From: Cupriavidus sp. U2
GTDB lineage: Bacteria > Pseudomonadota > Gammaproteobacteria > Burkholderiales > Burkholderiaceae
Length of the DNA stretch: 64,000 nt
NCBI RefSeq assembly: GCF_009663685.2
Contig: NZ_RCOG02000032.1
Coordinates: 63,382-127,381 of the forward strand
Direction of reading: 5' to 3'
Position numbers and translations under genes: made by a program
The notes under the pieces: generated by a model
Database searches by the model: none
What the model saw: the letters and a program-made list of their open reading frames with translations, nothing else
What the model was told of the DNA's origin: nothing
Part shown: in pieces, positions 16,286 through 24,841 of the stretch
How positions within the stretch are numbered: the first letter of the stretch is position 1
Layout of the letters: every line of letters starts with the position of its first letter

Positions 16286-17131
16286 CTATACCACCGGCTC
16301 CAGCTTGCGATACTGGTTGTAATGGCGGATGGCCCGATGCGGGTCGCCAAGCGCCTCGTGCAGTCGCGCGGCGTTGTAATGGGCGTCGGCAAAATCGGGA
16401 GCCAGTTCGATGCAGGCGTGATAGCTTTCCAAGGCCTCACGCTTCGCACCGGCATCCTCGAGGGCGACGCCAAGATTGAAATGGATTAACGGTTGATATG
16501 GCAGATAACTTAGGGCCTTGCGGTATTCGGCGGCGGCGTCGGCAAACCGGTCCTGGTCGCACAGCAGACAGCCGAGGTTGAGCCACGCATCGAGATAGTC
16601 GGGGGCAAGCGCCAGGGCATGCCGGTACGCGGCTTCGGCATCACGTGGCGCCACATGTTCGAGGGAAACGCCGCGTTCGAACCAGTCCGATGGGCCGAGC
16701 TCGTCCTGCATCGGGCCCGATGCCTGCCGCGTGGCGCGACGTCGCATTTCGACGACTTCGGCGCCAGCCCGCCGGTTGTCGGCATCGTCCAGGTCCAGCA
16801 CGAACTGCCCCGAATCCACATGCCAGCGCCCCCGGCGATCCTGCACGGCCACATCGCCGCCCACGGCCGTCACGCGCAGGCCGGTGGGCGGACGGCCGTC
16901 CTCGCCAAGTCCCTGCAGGTGCCGAAGCGACCGTGTGACATGGCGCGTCGGTACGCCCGCCTCGCGCAGCGATTGCGCCGTGCGCAGCAGCACCACATCC
17001 TGGAAGGTGAAGCGGTATTCCTGGCGCGCGCCGCGTCTGGGCGAGATCACGCCGGCCGTCATCAACGCCGTGATGACGCTGCGCGAGATGCCCAGCAGCC
17101 CCTGCACGTCGCGCATCGAATAGGCTTGCAT
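16286..17131 (-). CDS. MerR-type HTH protein with C-terminal TPR repeats
   Basis: A 281-residue protein with an N-terminal MerR-like helix-turn-helix (YSMRDVQGLLGISRSVIT, then the RQEYRFTFQDVVLLR wing region), a middle linker, and about three tetratricopeptide repeats from residue 175 to the end (AYRHALALAPDYLDAWLNLG, FNLGVALEDAGAKREALESY, HYNAARLHEALGDPHRAIRH). The start at 17131 follows a GGGGCGG stretch. It lies 16 bp downstream of ku on the same strand, so both are probably on one transcript. The combination of DNA-binding head and protein-interaction tail suggests a regulator or scaffold; its role is unknown. Confidence 0.85.
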   Translation of the reverse strand: MQAYSMRDVQGLLGISRSVITALMTAGVISPRRGARQEYRFTFQDVVLLRTAQSLREAGVPTRHVTRSLRHLQGLGEDGRPPTGLRVTAVGGDVAVQDRRGRWHVDSGQFVLDLDDADNRRAGAEVVEMRRRATRQASGPMQDELGPSDWFERGVSLEHVAPRDAEAAYRHALALAPDYLDAWLNLGCLLCDQDRFADAAAEYRKALSYLPYQPLIHFNLGVALEDAGAKREALESYHACIELAPDFADAHYNAARLHEALGDPHRAIRHYNQYRKLEPVV

Positions 17132-17147
17132 TGCCGCCCCAGGCGCC

Positions 17148-18062
17148 CTACTTGCGCGCCGCGCGCTTCGGCGCTTCGGCCGGGGCCGCTGTAGCACGGC
17201 GGGCGGTCTTGCGCGCCGGGGCTTCGGGCGCGGCCGCCTTGACGGCGGCGGCCTTGCCGGCCGTCTTCGCTGCGGGCTGGCGCTTGTTGTTGCCGATGCT
17301 CTTGCGCAGCGCCTCCATCAGGTCGATCACCTCGCCACCGGCCGGCGCAGGCGTCTCGGCGGCCACCGTGATCTTCTTGCCGGCGATCTTCTTGTCGATC
17401 TGTTCCAGGATGCGCTGTTTTTCCTCGTCCACATACGCGCTGGCGTCGTAGCCGTCCACCGCGTTCTGCTCGATCAGCTGCTGCGCCAGCTTGAGTTCGG
17501 CGGGCGCCACGTCGATGCGCTCCACGTGCAGGTCGGACATGTCGCGTACCTCGTCGGCATAAAGCAGTTGCTGCAGGATCAGGCCGTCCTGGCCCACGCG
17601 GATCTGCACCATGTACTGCTTGCCCTTCCAGGCCCACTTGGCCAGCGCACAGGTGCCGGTTTCCCGCATGGCCTCGGCCAGCAGGTTGTAGGGCTTGCCG
17701 CCGCGCTTGTCGGGGCCCAGGTAATAGGCCTTGTCGTAGTAGATCGGGTCGATGGCGCCCAGCGGCATGAACGACACGATGTCGATGGTCTGCTCGGCGG
17801 CATCCTCCAGCGCCTTCAGCTCTTCAGGCGTAAAGGTCACATAACGGTCCTTCTCGAACTCGTAGCCCTTGACCATGTCGGCGCGCTCCACCACCACGTC
17901 TTCCTTCAGGCAGATGTACTGCTGGCGCAGCCGCGATCCGCAACCCTTGTGCAGCAGGTTGAAGCTGATGGCCGACTTGCTTTCGGTGGCCGAATAGACC
18001 TTCACCGGAATGGAAACCAGCCCGAAGCTGATCGACAGCGAAGCGATGGAACGTGCGGCCAT
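17148..18062 (-). CDS. ku: Bacterial Ku, non-homologous end-joining DNA-end-binding protein
   Basis: A 304-residue Ku homologue. The N-terminal beta-barrel (ARSIASLSISFGLVSIPVKV) and the bridge region (GKPYNLLAEAMRETG, KQYMVQIRVGQDGL) are canonical. The last about 55 residues are a Lys/Ala/Pro-rich tail, as in many bacterial Ku proteins where it aids DNA threading. Homodimers bind double-strand breaks and recruit LigD, which is not in this window. The start at 18062 has a GGGAGG site; the frame is open 11 codons further. Cotranscribed with the MerR/TPR gene. Confidence 0.93.
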   Translation of the reverse strand: MAARSIASLSISFGLVSIPVKVYSATESKSAISFNLLHKGCGSRLRQQYICLKEDVVVERADMVKGYEFEKDRYVTFTPEELKALEDAAEQTIDIVSFMPLGAIDPIYYDKAYYLGPDKRGGKPYNLLAEAMRETGTCALAKWAWKGKQYMVQIRVGQDGLILQQLLYADEVRDMSDLHVERIDVAPAELKLAQQLIEQNAVDGYDASAYVDEEKQRILEQIDKKIAGKKITVAAETPAPAGGEVIDLMEALRKSIGNNKRQPAAKTAGKAAAVKAAAPEAPARKTARRATAAPAEAPKRAARK

Positions 18063-18157
18063 GGCGACATCCTCCCGCAAGAAGGAACAGGTCATCGTCC
18101 AGCCAGTCTAGTCCGCGAGACACGGGGCCTGCCAGTGCGCGCGGGCGGTGTGCAGTG

Positions 18158-19150
18158 TCAGACGCGTCCTACGTGAACGGCGTGTTGCGGCGGGACAATG
18201 GTCGCGCTGCCGCGTACATGGCGAAGCGCGCGATGCTGGCGGCGGTACGCGCCCGGCCCCTGACCGAAATGCTGGGTGAATACCCGGCCGAAGGCGGCCT
18301 GCGAGGCGTAGCCGCACTGTTCGGCCACTGCCGCCGCCGACAGTCCGTCCCGCCGCAGCAGCCGCGCGGCGCGTTCCATGCGCAGCGTGGTCACCAGTTC
18401 CAGCGGCGTGATGCCAAGCTGGGCAAAGCGCCGGGCCAGCGTGGCCCGCGACATGCTGCAGACTTCCGCGAGGCTGTCGACCGTCCACGGCCGTTCGGGA
18501 TGGCGTACCACGGCATCCACGGCCCGCGCCAGGCGCGCATCGGCCATCAGCGCCATCACGCCATGCGACACCGCTCCCTGCGCGATCAGCGTGCGCAGCA
18601 GCACCGTGAACAGCGCGGTTGACAGATCGGCGATGATCGCCGCGCTGCCGGGCCCCGGCGCCTCGGCTTCCCCATGCATCATGCCGATCAGGCCGCGCAG
18701 CCAGCCCAGGCCGGCGTCATCCTTTGCGCCGGTCTTGACACACAGCATCTCGGGCAGCGCGCGCAGCAGCACGCCCGCCGAACTGCCCAGCACGAAGGTG
18801 CCGCAGAGGATGTCCAGCGGCTCGGCCGCCCCCGGCACTGTCACCTCGGTCACTACCCCGTTGAAATGGCGCGCTTCCGGCCCGGAATCCGCCTGGCGTG
18901 TCGTGCCGCCGTGCACGCCCGACAACGTATGCGCCGCCCCGTGCGGGAACAGCAGCACATCGCCTGCCGCCACGCGCAGCGGCTCGCTGCCCATCGATAC
19001 ATCGGCGTGGCCGTCGAGGATGGCGTGGTACGGCACGTGCCCGGGCGCTGCCTGCGCGTTGTGGGCAGACCAGGCACCGGCCACCCGGCAATGCAGGTCG
19101 ACGGTTCCGGATGGCGCCAGCAGGCGCACCAGTTCGCTCAGGCTGTCCAT
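18158..19150 (-). CDS. AraC-family transcriptional regulator with cupin domain
   Basis: A 330-residue regulator. The N-terminal half is a cupin_6-type sensor domain (PYHAILDGHADV, VAAGDVLLFPHGAAHTL). The C-terminal half is a two-HTH AraC domain (TVDSLAEVCSMSRATLARRF and SAAAVAEQCGYASQAAFGRVF). The start at 19150 yields the family N-terminus. It is divergent from the AhpD-like gene at 19327, a common pairing in which the AraC protein controls the neighbouring enzyme; a 6-2-6 palindrome lies between them. Confidence 0.9.
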   Translation of the reverse strand: MDSLSELVRLLAPSGTVDLHCRVAGAWSAHNAQAAPGHVPYHAILDGHADVSMGSEPLRVAAGDVLLFPHGAAHTLSGVHGGTTRQADSGPEARHFNGVVTEVTVPGAAEPLDILCGTFVLGSSAGVLLRALPEMLCVKTGAKDDAGLGWLRGLIGMMHGEAEAPGPGSAAIIADLSTALFTVLLRTLIAQGAVSHGVMALMADARLARAVDAVVRHPERPWTVDSLAEVCSMSRATLARRFAQLGITPLELVTTLRMERAARLLRRDGLSAAAVAEQCGYASQAAFGRVFTQHFGQGPGAYRRQHRALRHVRGSATIVPPQHAVHVGRV

Positions 19151-19195
19151 GGATACATTCCCAGAGGGAGTGAGACGATCAAGCAAAACTTTGAG

Positions 19196-19209
19196 TGGAT
19201 TCTAATCCA
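19196..19209. promoter_or_regulatory. Palindrome in the AraC / AhpD-like divergent spacer
   Basis: TGGATT-CT-AATCCA, a perfect 6-2-6 inverted repeat located 46 bp upstream of the AraC start and 118 bp upstream of the AhpD-like start. A candidate operator; no binding protein can be named from sequence. Confidence 0.4.
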
Positions 19210-19326
19210 TCCGGATCGCCGTCGCACCTACCATTGAGTCCAAGGCAGTGCTGCAACCAGCCGGTTGTGGCACCCGAACCCTGACACGCAAGCCGATAAC
19301 CCACCCGATCTGAAGGAGTCAACACC

Positions 19327-19869
19327 ATGACCACCCGCCTGCACACCATCGCCACCCAGGACGCCACGGGCCAGACCGCCGAACTGTTCGGCGCCATCCG
19401 CAAGGCCGTCGGCAAGGTGCCGAACGCCTACGCCACCATCGGCAGCAACGCGCCTGCCGTGCTGGCCCAGGCGCTGCAGACCAACGCCGTGCTCAAGCAA
19501 GGCAGCCTGTCTGCCAGGGAACTGGAAGCGATCAACCTGTCCGTCAGCGAGCACAGCGGTTGCGACTACTGTCTGGCTGCCCATACGCTGACTGCGACAA
19601 AGATTGCCGGCTTCAGCGTGGAACAGACGCAGCAGTTGCGCCGGGGCACGTTCCCCGAAGACGCGAAGATCGATGCGCTGACGCGTTTCGCCGTGGAACT
19701 GGTGGGCACCCGCGGCACCGTACCGGCCGCCAGCGTCGAGGCGGTGCGCGCCGCCGGCTACAGCGATGCGCAGATCGTGGAAGCCATCCAGGCCATCAGC
19801 GCGATCCTGTTCACCAACATGATCAATCGCGTCAACGACACCACGCTGGACTTCCCGGCCGTGGTCTGA
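19327..19869 (+). CDS. AhpD-like / carboxymuconolactone decarboxylase family protein
   Basis: A 180-residue alpha-helical protein of the CMD/AhpD superfamily. The redox motif SEHSGCDYCLAAH has the CxxC pair and downstream His of AhpD-type alkylhydroperoxidases, so a peroxidase or thiol-redox role is more likely than decarboxylation. KVPNAYATIGSNAP and the C-terminal AISAILFTNMINRVN helix are typical of the family. An AAGGAG site precedes the start. It is divergent from the AraC regulator that probably controls it. Confidence 0.88.
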   Translation: MTTRLHTIATQDATGQTAELFGAIRKAVGKVPNAYATIGSNAPAVLAQALQTNAVLKQGSLSARELEAINLSVSEHSGCDYCLAAHTLTATKIAGFSVEQTQQLRRGTFPEDAKIDALTRFAVELVGTRGTVPAASVEAVRAAGYSDAQIVEAIQAISAILFTNMINRVNDTTLDFPAVV

Positions 19870-19913
19870 CGCGGCAAGGCGTGGAGGCAGTGGCAGCGCC
19901 TGGTGTCCGGGGC

Positions 19914-21149
19914 CTAGTGCCAGGCGCTGCCCACCTGCAGGTAGAACGCGTTCTGGTTCTTGCTGTGGGCCACGTCGATACCCATCGACAGCCCCAGCTT
20001 GCGCGCGATCATGTAGCGAAAGCCGCCGCCGACACTGACAACGTTGGAGGCGTCCGAAAAGTCGTTCCAGCGGCCGTAGGCCCTGCCCATGCCAGAAAAC
20101 GCCAGCACCGACCAGCGCGGCGTCACGTCCCAGCGCAGCTCGGCCTCGGCTACCAGCGCGTTGCGGTCCTGGTAGCGGCCCTTCTGCACGCCGCGCAGGT
20201 CCACATACGGCTGCGCGTAGAACGGCACGTCGCCGGACGAGAATCTGGTATCGGCCCGCAGCCCCAGAATCCACGTGCGCGCCAGCGGCAGCCAGGTAAA
20301 GCCACGCGCGTTGAACATATTGAAGTCTTGCGTGCTGCCCAGGCCACCGCGGGCAAACTGGGCCTCGAATTCCGCGTAGCTGCCCTTGTTCGGGAAGAAG
20401 ATGTTGTCGCGCGAATCATAGTCGACCACCAGGCCGCCCTTGCCGATGCGCTGGCTTTTGTCGATCGGTCCCAGTTCATTGGCCGAAGCGCCAAACTTGA
20501 AGGTCGCCGTGGTGTCCGCATAGACGTAGCGCGGCCCGATATACCAATGGGAATCGGCCACGCGGAACAGCAGCTGCTGCACCAGCGCGAAGCCATCGAG
20601 CGAATAGGCGCGCGGCTGGTTCTGGACGCCGAAGTATTCCAGGTTGGCGTTGACCTTGCCGATGGCACCCAGATAGCGGATGCGATCGCCGCCCCAGGTA
20701 TGGAAGTGCGCGGCGCCGGCCGCCCAGGTGCCGTTTTCCGTATAGGCCCCGCCCACGGCCGTGATATTGGGCGGCGCCGGCCCCTTGCCCGATGCCCGGG
20801 CCTCTGCCGCGGCATCGGCCATCGATTCCGAGAAGAACGCCAGCGCCAGCCCAAAGCCATAGCCCACGGCCGGCTCGGTGATGATCGTCGGCACCGGCAG
20901 TGCGCCCTTGTGGTGAAGCAGGAAGTCGCTCATGTCGAACATCCCGTCCTCGGGGTCGAACAGCGACAGCTTCGGCTTGGGCGCCGGCGCATTGTTCCCC
21001 GCCGACGGGGCTTCGGATGGCACGGCTGACGGAACCGGCAACGCCGCGGCCGCACCGTCCGGCAGATCGGGCTCGGCGCGTACCGGCGCCGGCGCGCTGG
21101 CCAGCCACGCCGATGCCATCACCACGAACACGGCCCAGGTACGCTTCAT
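19914..21149 (-). CDS. Outer-membrane beta-barrel protein, bacterial surface antigen (Omp85-like) type
   Basis: A 411-residue exported protein. Signal peptide residues 1-25 (cleavage near VRA), then a Pro/Ala-rich spacer, then a repetitive beta-strand region ending in a C-terminal barrel like the D15/BamA surface-antigen domain (KGGLVVDYDSRDNIFFPNKG is the typical motif). POTRA domains are absent, so it is not a full BamA/TamA. It may act in lipid or protein handling at the outer membrane, as suggested for short Omp85 proteins. Its ATG overlaps the stop of the upstream barrel gene by 4 nt, so the two are coupled. The terminal residue is His rather than the usual Phe or Trp. Confidence 0.78.
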   Translation of the reverse strand: MKRTWAVFVVMASAWLASAPAPVRAEPDLPDGAAAALPVPSAVPSEAPSAGNNAPAPKPKLSLFDPEDGMFDMSDFLLHHKGALPVPTIITEPAVGYGFGLALAFFSESMADAAAEARASGKGPAPPNITAVGGAYTENGTWAAGAAHFHTWGGDRIRYLGAIGKVNANLEYFGVQNQPRAYSLDGFALVQQLLFRVADSHWYIGPRYVYADTTATFKFGASANELGPIDKSQRIGKGGLVVDYDSRDNIFFPNKGSYAEFEAQFARGGLGSTQDFNMFNARGFTWLPLARTWILGLRADTRFSSGDVPFYAQPYVDLRGVQKGRYQDRNALVAEAELRWDVTPRWSVLAFSGMGRAYGRWNDFSDASNVVSVGGGFRYMIARKLGLSMGIDVAHSKNQNAFYLQVGSAWH

Positions 21150-21982
21150 TTGCCGAAGGTCATGTTGAGGCCGGCGAATATCGTCCATTGCGGAACGCCG
21201 CTGCCGTCATGCAGCACGGAATACTGCGGCTCGACAAACGCGTTGAAGATGGTGTGCCCGTCTTTCCACGCCTTGCCCGCGCCCAGGCCGATCGGCACGT
21301 AGTAGGTGCCGTGCTGCAGGTCGAAGGTCCACGTCCCCGTGGACCGCACGTACCACCCATGCGGCAGGTTGAAGATCATGAACGGCTGGGCCGTCAGCGA
21401 CTGCACGTCGGGCCGGCTGCTTTGCCCGGCGAACGAATGCTGCCACTGCACCAGCATGCCCAGCAGCCGGGCGGGCGTGGGGTCCACCACCACGGCGGCC
21501 ACGCCGGCCTGCCACTTGCCCGTGCCCAGGCTGGGGTCGGTGGCGGTCGGCATCGTCAGCAACGGGCCGGCGCCGATCTGCATGCCTTCACTGCGCAACA
21601 GGAAGATATCGAACAGGTTGATGTCGCCCAAGCCGGTTTCGTACGAGCCGTCGGCCTTGGGCCGGGTACTGATGGGCACCGTGCCACGGAATATCTGGGG
21701 CACGCCGATCAGGCTGCCCGGCGCCACCGGGATGGTCGGGCGCAATAGCAGATCGTTGGTATGGGCATTGCTGCCATATAGCCGGGGCGAATAGAAATTC
21801 TGGATATTGAATGACGGCGCCAGGTTCAGCGGGTTGTTGCTCTTGTTGGCCAGCTCGGCGCTCGATTGCGCCCCGGCCCCACCCGGAAACGCGCCGGCGG
21901 CGATGCAGAGACTGCCCGCCACCTGGACTACGGATTTGCGTAGCGATTTACGGGCGGATTTTCCTCCAACTGGCACTCGCAT
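21146..21982 (-). CDS. Predicted outer-membrane beta-barrel protein (neuromedin-U/MetA-pathway-like)
   Basis: A 278-residue exported protein with a long signal peptide (about 38 residues, cleavage AGA before QSS). The segments ELANKSNNPLNLAPSFNIQN and GLGDINLFDIFLL, and the alternating hydrophobic strands that follow, resemble bacterial proteins loosely annotated as neuromedin U or as the MetA-pathway porin family. It ends with the amphipathic strand FAGLNMTFGK. A GGAG site precedes the ATG. It is the first gene of a coupled pair with the surface-antigen barrel; both are probably in the outer membrane. Function unknown. Confidence 0.65.
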   Translation of the reverse strand: MRVPVGGKSARKSLRKSVVQVAGSLCIAAGAFPGGAGAQSSAELANKSNNPLNLAPSFNIQNFYSPRLYGSNAHTNDLLLRPTIPVAPGSLIGVPQIFRGTVPISTRPKADGSYETGLGDINLFDIFLLRSEGMQIGAGPLLTMPTATDPSLGTGKWQAGVAAVVVDPTPARLLGMLVQWQHSFAGQSSRPDVQSLTAQPFMIFNLPHGWYVRSTGTWTFDLQHGTYYVPIGLGAGKAWKDGHTIFNAFVEPQYSVLHDGSGVPQWTIFAGLNMTFGK

Positions 21983-22428
21983 CGGGTGAACTCCAGAGCA
22001 ATGATCGACATGGGCCTGTGTGGCATATCAAGCCCCTGCCGGGCAATGTACCGGAGTGCCCCGCCAGATGGACGCCGCGCCGTGATGAACTTTCTTGCAC
22101 CCCGCCTTAAGCAGTTTCGCATCGCGTCTTCGTGATATTGCAGGCGAAAGCATTACTGGCGTCACACATTGACATAATGTCGAGTCATTCAATAACCCGT
22201 ACGGGGGATTATCCAATTGCCTTCAATTGCACCGCAGAAAATCTCACCGACACAATTTCGCGCATTTCATTTCATCTAATTCGAGACACAATAAAATTGA
22301 ATTCCCATTTCTCAGCGGTTTTGCCAGACTACGGTCCGACGAATGCCCGCAACACAGCATTCATTCGGGGCGTGGATCGGTTACTGACCGATCAACTTTC
22401 GATCAGTGCAACGCAAAAGGAAACCGTC
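21983..22428. other. 446-bp AT-richer intergenic region upstream of a MarR gene
   Basis: Between the divergent barrel gene and the MarR gene. From about 22130 to 22330 the sequence is clearly poorer in G+C than the rest of the window. It holds a TTGACA hexamer at 22169-22174 with no convincing -10 at standard spacing, and the 7-5-7 inverted repeat at 22375-22393. The MarR frame stays open for 99 codons through this region, so an N-terminal extension cannot be fully excluded. I see no RNA gene. Confidence 0.5.
22375..22393. promoter_or_regulatory. Inverted repeat just upstream of the MarR gene
   Basis: GATCGGT-N5-ACCGATC, a perfect 7-bp inverted repeat 35 bp upstream of the GTG start, followed by a further half-like CGATCA. 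A plausible autorepression site for the MarR dimer. Confidence 0.5.
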
Positions 22429-22869
22429 GTGAAGCACTACACACCTGACAATTTCCAGCTGACGCAAAGCATTGGCTTTCACCTGAACAAGGCCCGCAAC
22501 AGCCTTCTGATGGAAATGGACTCGGCGCTGCGCCCACTGGACATCAACGGCCAGCAAATGGGTATTCTGCTTGCCCTCACCCGGGGAATGGCGAGCACCC
22601 CGTTCGAGATCAGCAAGCTCCTTGGCATCGATAGCGGCCTGATGACCCGCATGCTCGACAAGCTCGAGGAAAAGGGCCTGCTCGAACGCAGCCGCAGCAT
22701 TGACGACCGGCGCGTGGTGAATTTGACCCTGACACCGAAGGGCCGGAGTATTGCCTCCGAAATCCCGACTATTGCGCCGGAAGTATTGAATCAGCGGTTG
22801 CAGGGATTTACTGTTGAGGAATTCGAGGAATTTCGCCGGCTGCTGTACAAATTCGTGAATGGCGGTTGA
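22429..22869 (+). CDS. MarR-family transcriptional regulator
   Basis: A 146-residue winged-helix repressor. The recognition region LGIDSGLMTRMLDKLEEKGL and wing SRSIDDRRVVNLTLT are canonical, preceded by INGQQMGILLALTRGMAS. The GTG start at 22429 is chosen because AAAGGA sits 7 nt upstream and it gives normal family length; ATGs at 22132 and 22177 are in frame, but the added residues do not look like MarR. Its base composition, lower in GC than the neighbours, hints at separate ancestry. Converges with the flavoprotein gene; target unknown. Confidence 0.85.
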   Translation: MKHYTPDNFQLTQSIGFHLNKARNSLLMEMDSALRPLDINGQQMGILLALTRGMASTPFEISKLLGIDSGLMTRMLDKLEEKGLLERSRSIDDRRVVNLTLTPKGRSIASEIPTIAPEVLNQRLQGFTVEEFEEFRRLLYKFVNGG

Positions 22870-22980
22870 ATCCGGTTATGCACGGTACGTGCGGGGAAAC
22901 ACCGCGCGACCACCCTGAGTCCGGCCGGGCATCTCCAACCCGGTGCCATCCTGCCGCGAGACACCGCCCGACACCCTTTC

Positions 22981-24837
22981 TCAACTGTCTGCCCGCAACG
23001 ACGACACCGCGCGCTGCGCCTGGTCGATGGCTGCGGTGACCGAAGGACTTCCGGCCACATCGGCCCCGGCAATACGGACATTGCCGACGCCCAGGCCCGC
23101 CTGATCCAGCGCGCCTTGCAGGCCTGCGTCGTCAGGCATCAGCGTGGAAGGCATATAGCTGTAGCCATGCGCCCAGCGGTTGACGGTGATGCCGCGAATA
23201 TCGCGGGCCGACTGGAAGCCGCCAGCGGCCAGCATGCGGTCCAGCTGCGCGCGGATATCGCGCTCCAGCACATCGAAGGGCGTGCCCAGCAGGAACGCCC
23301 GCCCCGCCCGGAAGCGTTCGCGTGCCTGCATGCCGCTGTCGGGCACGGTCGGCACATACAGCATGTGCAGCACCACCGGATCATCCCGCCCGCCAGCCGT
23401 GGGCTCCAGCCAGAGATCGGAATAGGCCATGGCCGGCGCATGGACGCGCCACGCCTTCAAGGCGTCAAAGGCGCGCCAGTTGTCGAGTGCCACCTTCGTG
23501 TAGACAAGCGGCGCCTTGACCTCCGCGCGCAGCGCGGCCTTGGCCGGCGCCGGGAGGGTCGGCACGATGAACGGCACCATCATGCCGTAGCCGGCCACAA
23601 TCACGTGCTGTGCCTCGACGCGTTGCAGATTGCCCTGCCAGCCGTAGGTCACGCGCGTGATGCGCACATCGGGCTCGACCGCGATCGCCGTGCTGTTCAG
23701 CCGGATACGCACGGCGCTGCCGTCCTGGTCGAGCTTGCCGTAGTCGATGCGTGAGGTGCCCGCAACGCCGGCCGCCATACTGCCGGCTGGCAGCACGTCG
23801 GGCACCAGTTGTGCCACCAGCGCCCGGGCGAGCGTGGCGTTGCCATCCGCAAACCACTGGCGCGACGCCGGTGACTTGCCCAGCCGGGCATCCACACCCG
23901 GGTCGGGCATGCCGGCGCCCGCAGGCAACCCGATGGCGATGGCTTGTGCCACGGAGATCCCATCGGCATCCAGCGCGTAGGCGTCCTGGCTGCGGCTGCG
24001 CAGGAAACGCAGCGCGCCCAGCCCCAGCCCGGCCTTGTCGCGCAAGAACGTGGCGTAACGCGTGGATTGCAGATACGTGCGCCGGGTCTCGGCGGGCATC
24101 CCCGCCAGAAAATCGGTGGCACCCTGCGCCAGCCGCAGCAGCGCCTCGCGATCCGCTGCCGGCAATGGCGCTTTCTCCAGAAAACTACGCAGCTTGTCGA
24201 TGGCATCGGTCGATACCGCGGCGCCGCGCAGGCGCGCATCGACAATGCCGGCATACGGATCGCCGGCCAGCCACTGGTCCCGACCAAAATGCCCGGCGTC
24301 GAAGAACACGGCACGCCCGAGGCCGCGGCGTTCGTAGTCTTCGCCGGGCAAGGCCCGCGCTTGCGCGGTGGGCGACAGCCCCAGCCCCGCCAGCAGCGCG
24401 CGCACCGCGGCGTTGTCGTTGGCCGACGGCGGCATTTCGGCGCTGCCGCCGTACGTGACCAGCGTGCGCCCACGCACCGTGAACTCGTTGCGCTTGGCGT
24501 GGCCGCCGAAATCGTCGTGATTGTCGAGAATCAGGATGCGCCGCCGGGCGCCGAACCGGCGCTGATAGAACCACGCTGCCGCCAGGCCGCTGATGCCGCC
24601 GCCCACCACCACCAGATCGTAGGCTTCCCTGGCCAGCACGCCGGGATACGTGGCGCCTTCGCGCGCCAGGCCGTGCGCCAGCGTGTAGGTGCCGGCATGG
24701 TTGCCGCGCAGGCCCGTCAACGCGGGCGGATAGATGCCCGTGGCCGGCCCGGGGGCCGCCAGCAACTGCGCCGGGGCCAGGCCCGCCGCCACGGTCATGG
24801 CGGTGCCGTTCAGAAAGTCTCTGCGGGTGATCGTCAT
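22981..24837 (-). CDS. Spermidine dehydrogenase-like FAD oxidoreductase, Tat-exported
   Basis: A 618-residue flavoprotein resembling SpdH spermidine dehydrogenase. The N-terminus TRRDFLNGTAMTVAAGLAP is a twin-arginine signal, so the folded enzyme with FAD is expected in the periplasm. The FAD-binding motif LVVVGGGISGLAAAWFYQRR is at about residue 75, followed by ILDNHDDFGGHAKRNEF. SpdH enzymes oxidise polyamines and give electrons to an acceptor. A tri-heme cytochrome c gene ends 4 bp upstream on the same strand and is the obvious electron acceptor. Substrate is inferred by family. Confidence 0.82.
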   Translation of the reverse strand: MTITRRDFLNGTAMTVAAGLAPAQLLAAPGPATGIYPPALTGLRGNHAGTYTLAHGLAREGATYPGVLAREAYDLVVVGGGISGLAAAWFYQRRFGARRRILILDNHDDFGGHAKRNEFTVRGRTLVTYGGSAEMPPSANDNAAVRALLAGLGLSPTAQARALPGEDYERRGLGRAVFFDAGHFGRDQWLAGDPYAGIVDARLRGAAVSTDAIDKLRSFLEKAPLPAADREALLRLAQGATDFLAGMPAETRRTYLQSTRYATFLRDKAGLGLGALRFLRSRSQDAYALDADGISVAQAIAIGLPAGAGMPDPGVDARLGKSPASRQWFADGNATLARALVAQLVPDVLPAGSMAAGVAGTSRIDYGKLDQDGSAVRIRLNSTAIAVEPDVRITRVTYGWQGNLQRVEAQHVIVAGYGMMVPFIVPTLPAPAKAALRAEVKAPLVYTKVALDNWRAFDALKAWRVHAPAMAYSDLWLEPTAGGRDDPVVLHMLYVPTVPDSGMQARERFRAGRAFLLGTPFDVLERDIRAQLDRMLAAGGFQSARDIRGITVNRWAHGYSYMPSTLMPDDAGLQGALDQAGLGVGNVRIAGADVAGSPSVTAAIDQAQRAVSSLRADS

Positions 24838-24841
24838 GGCG

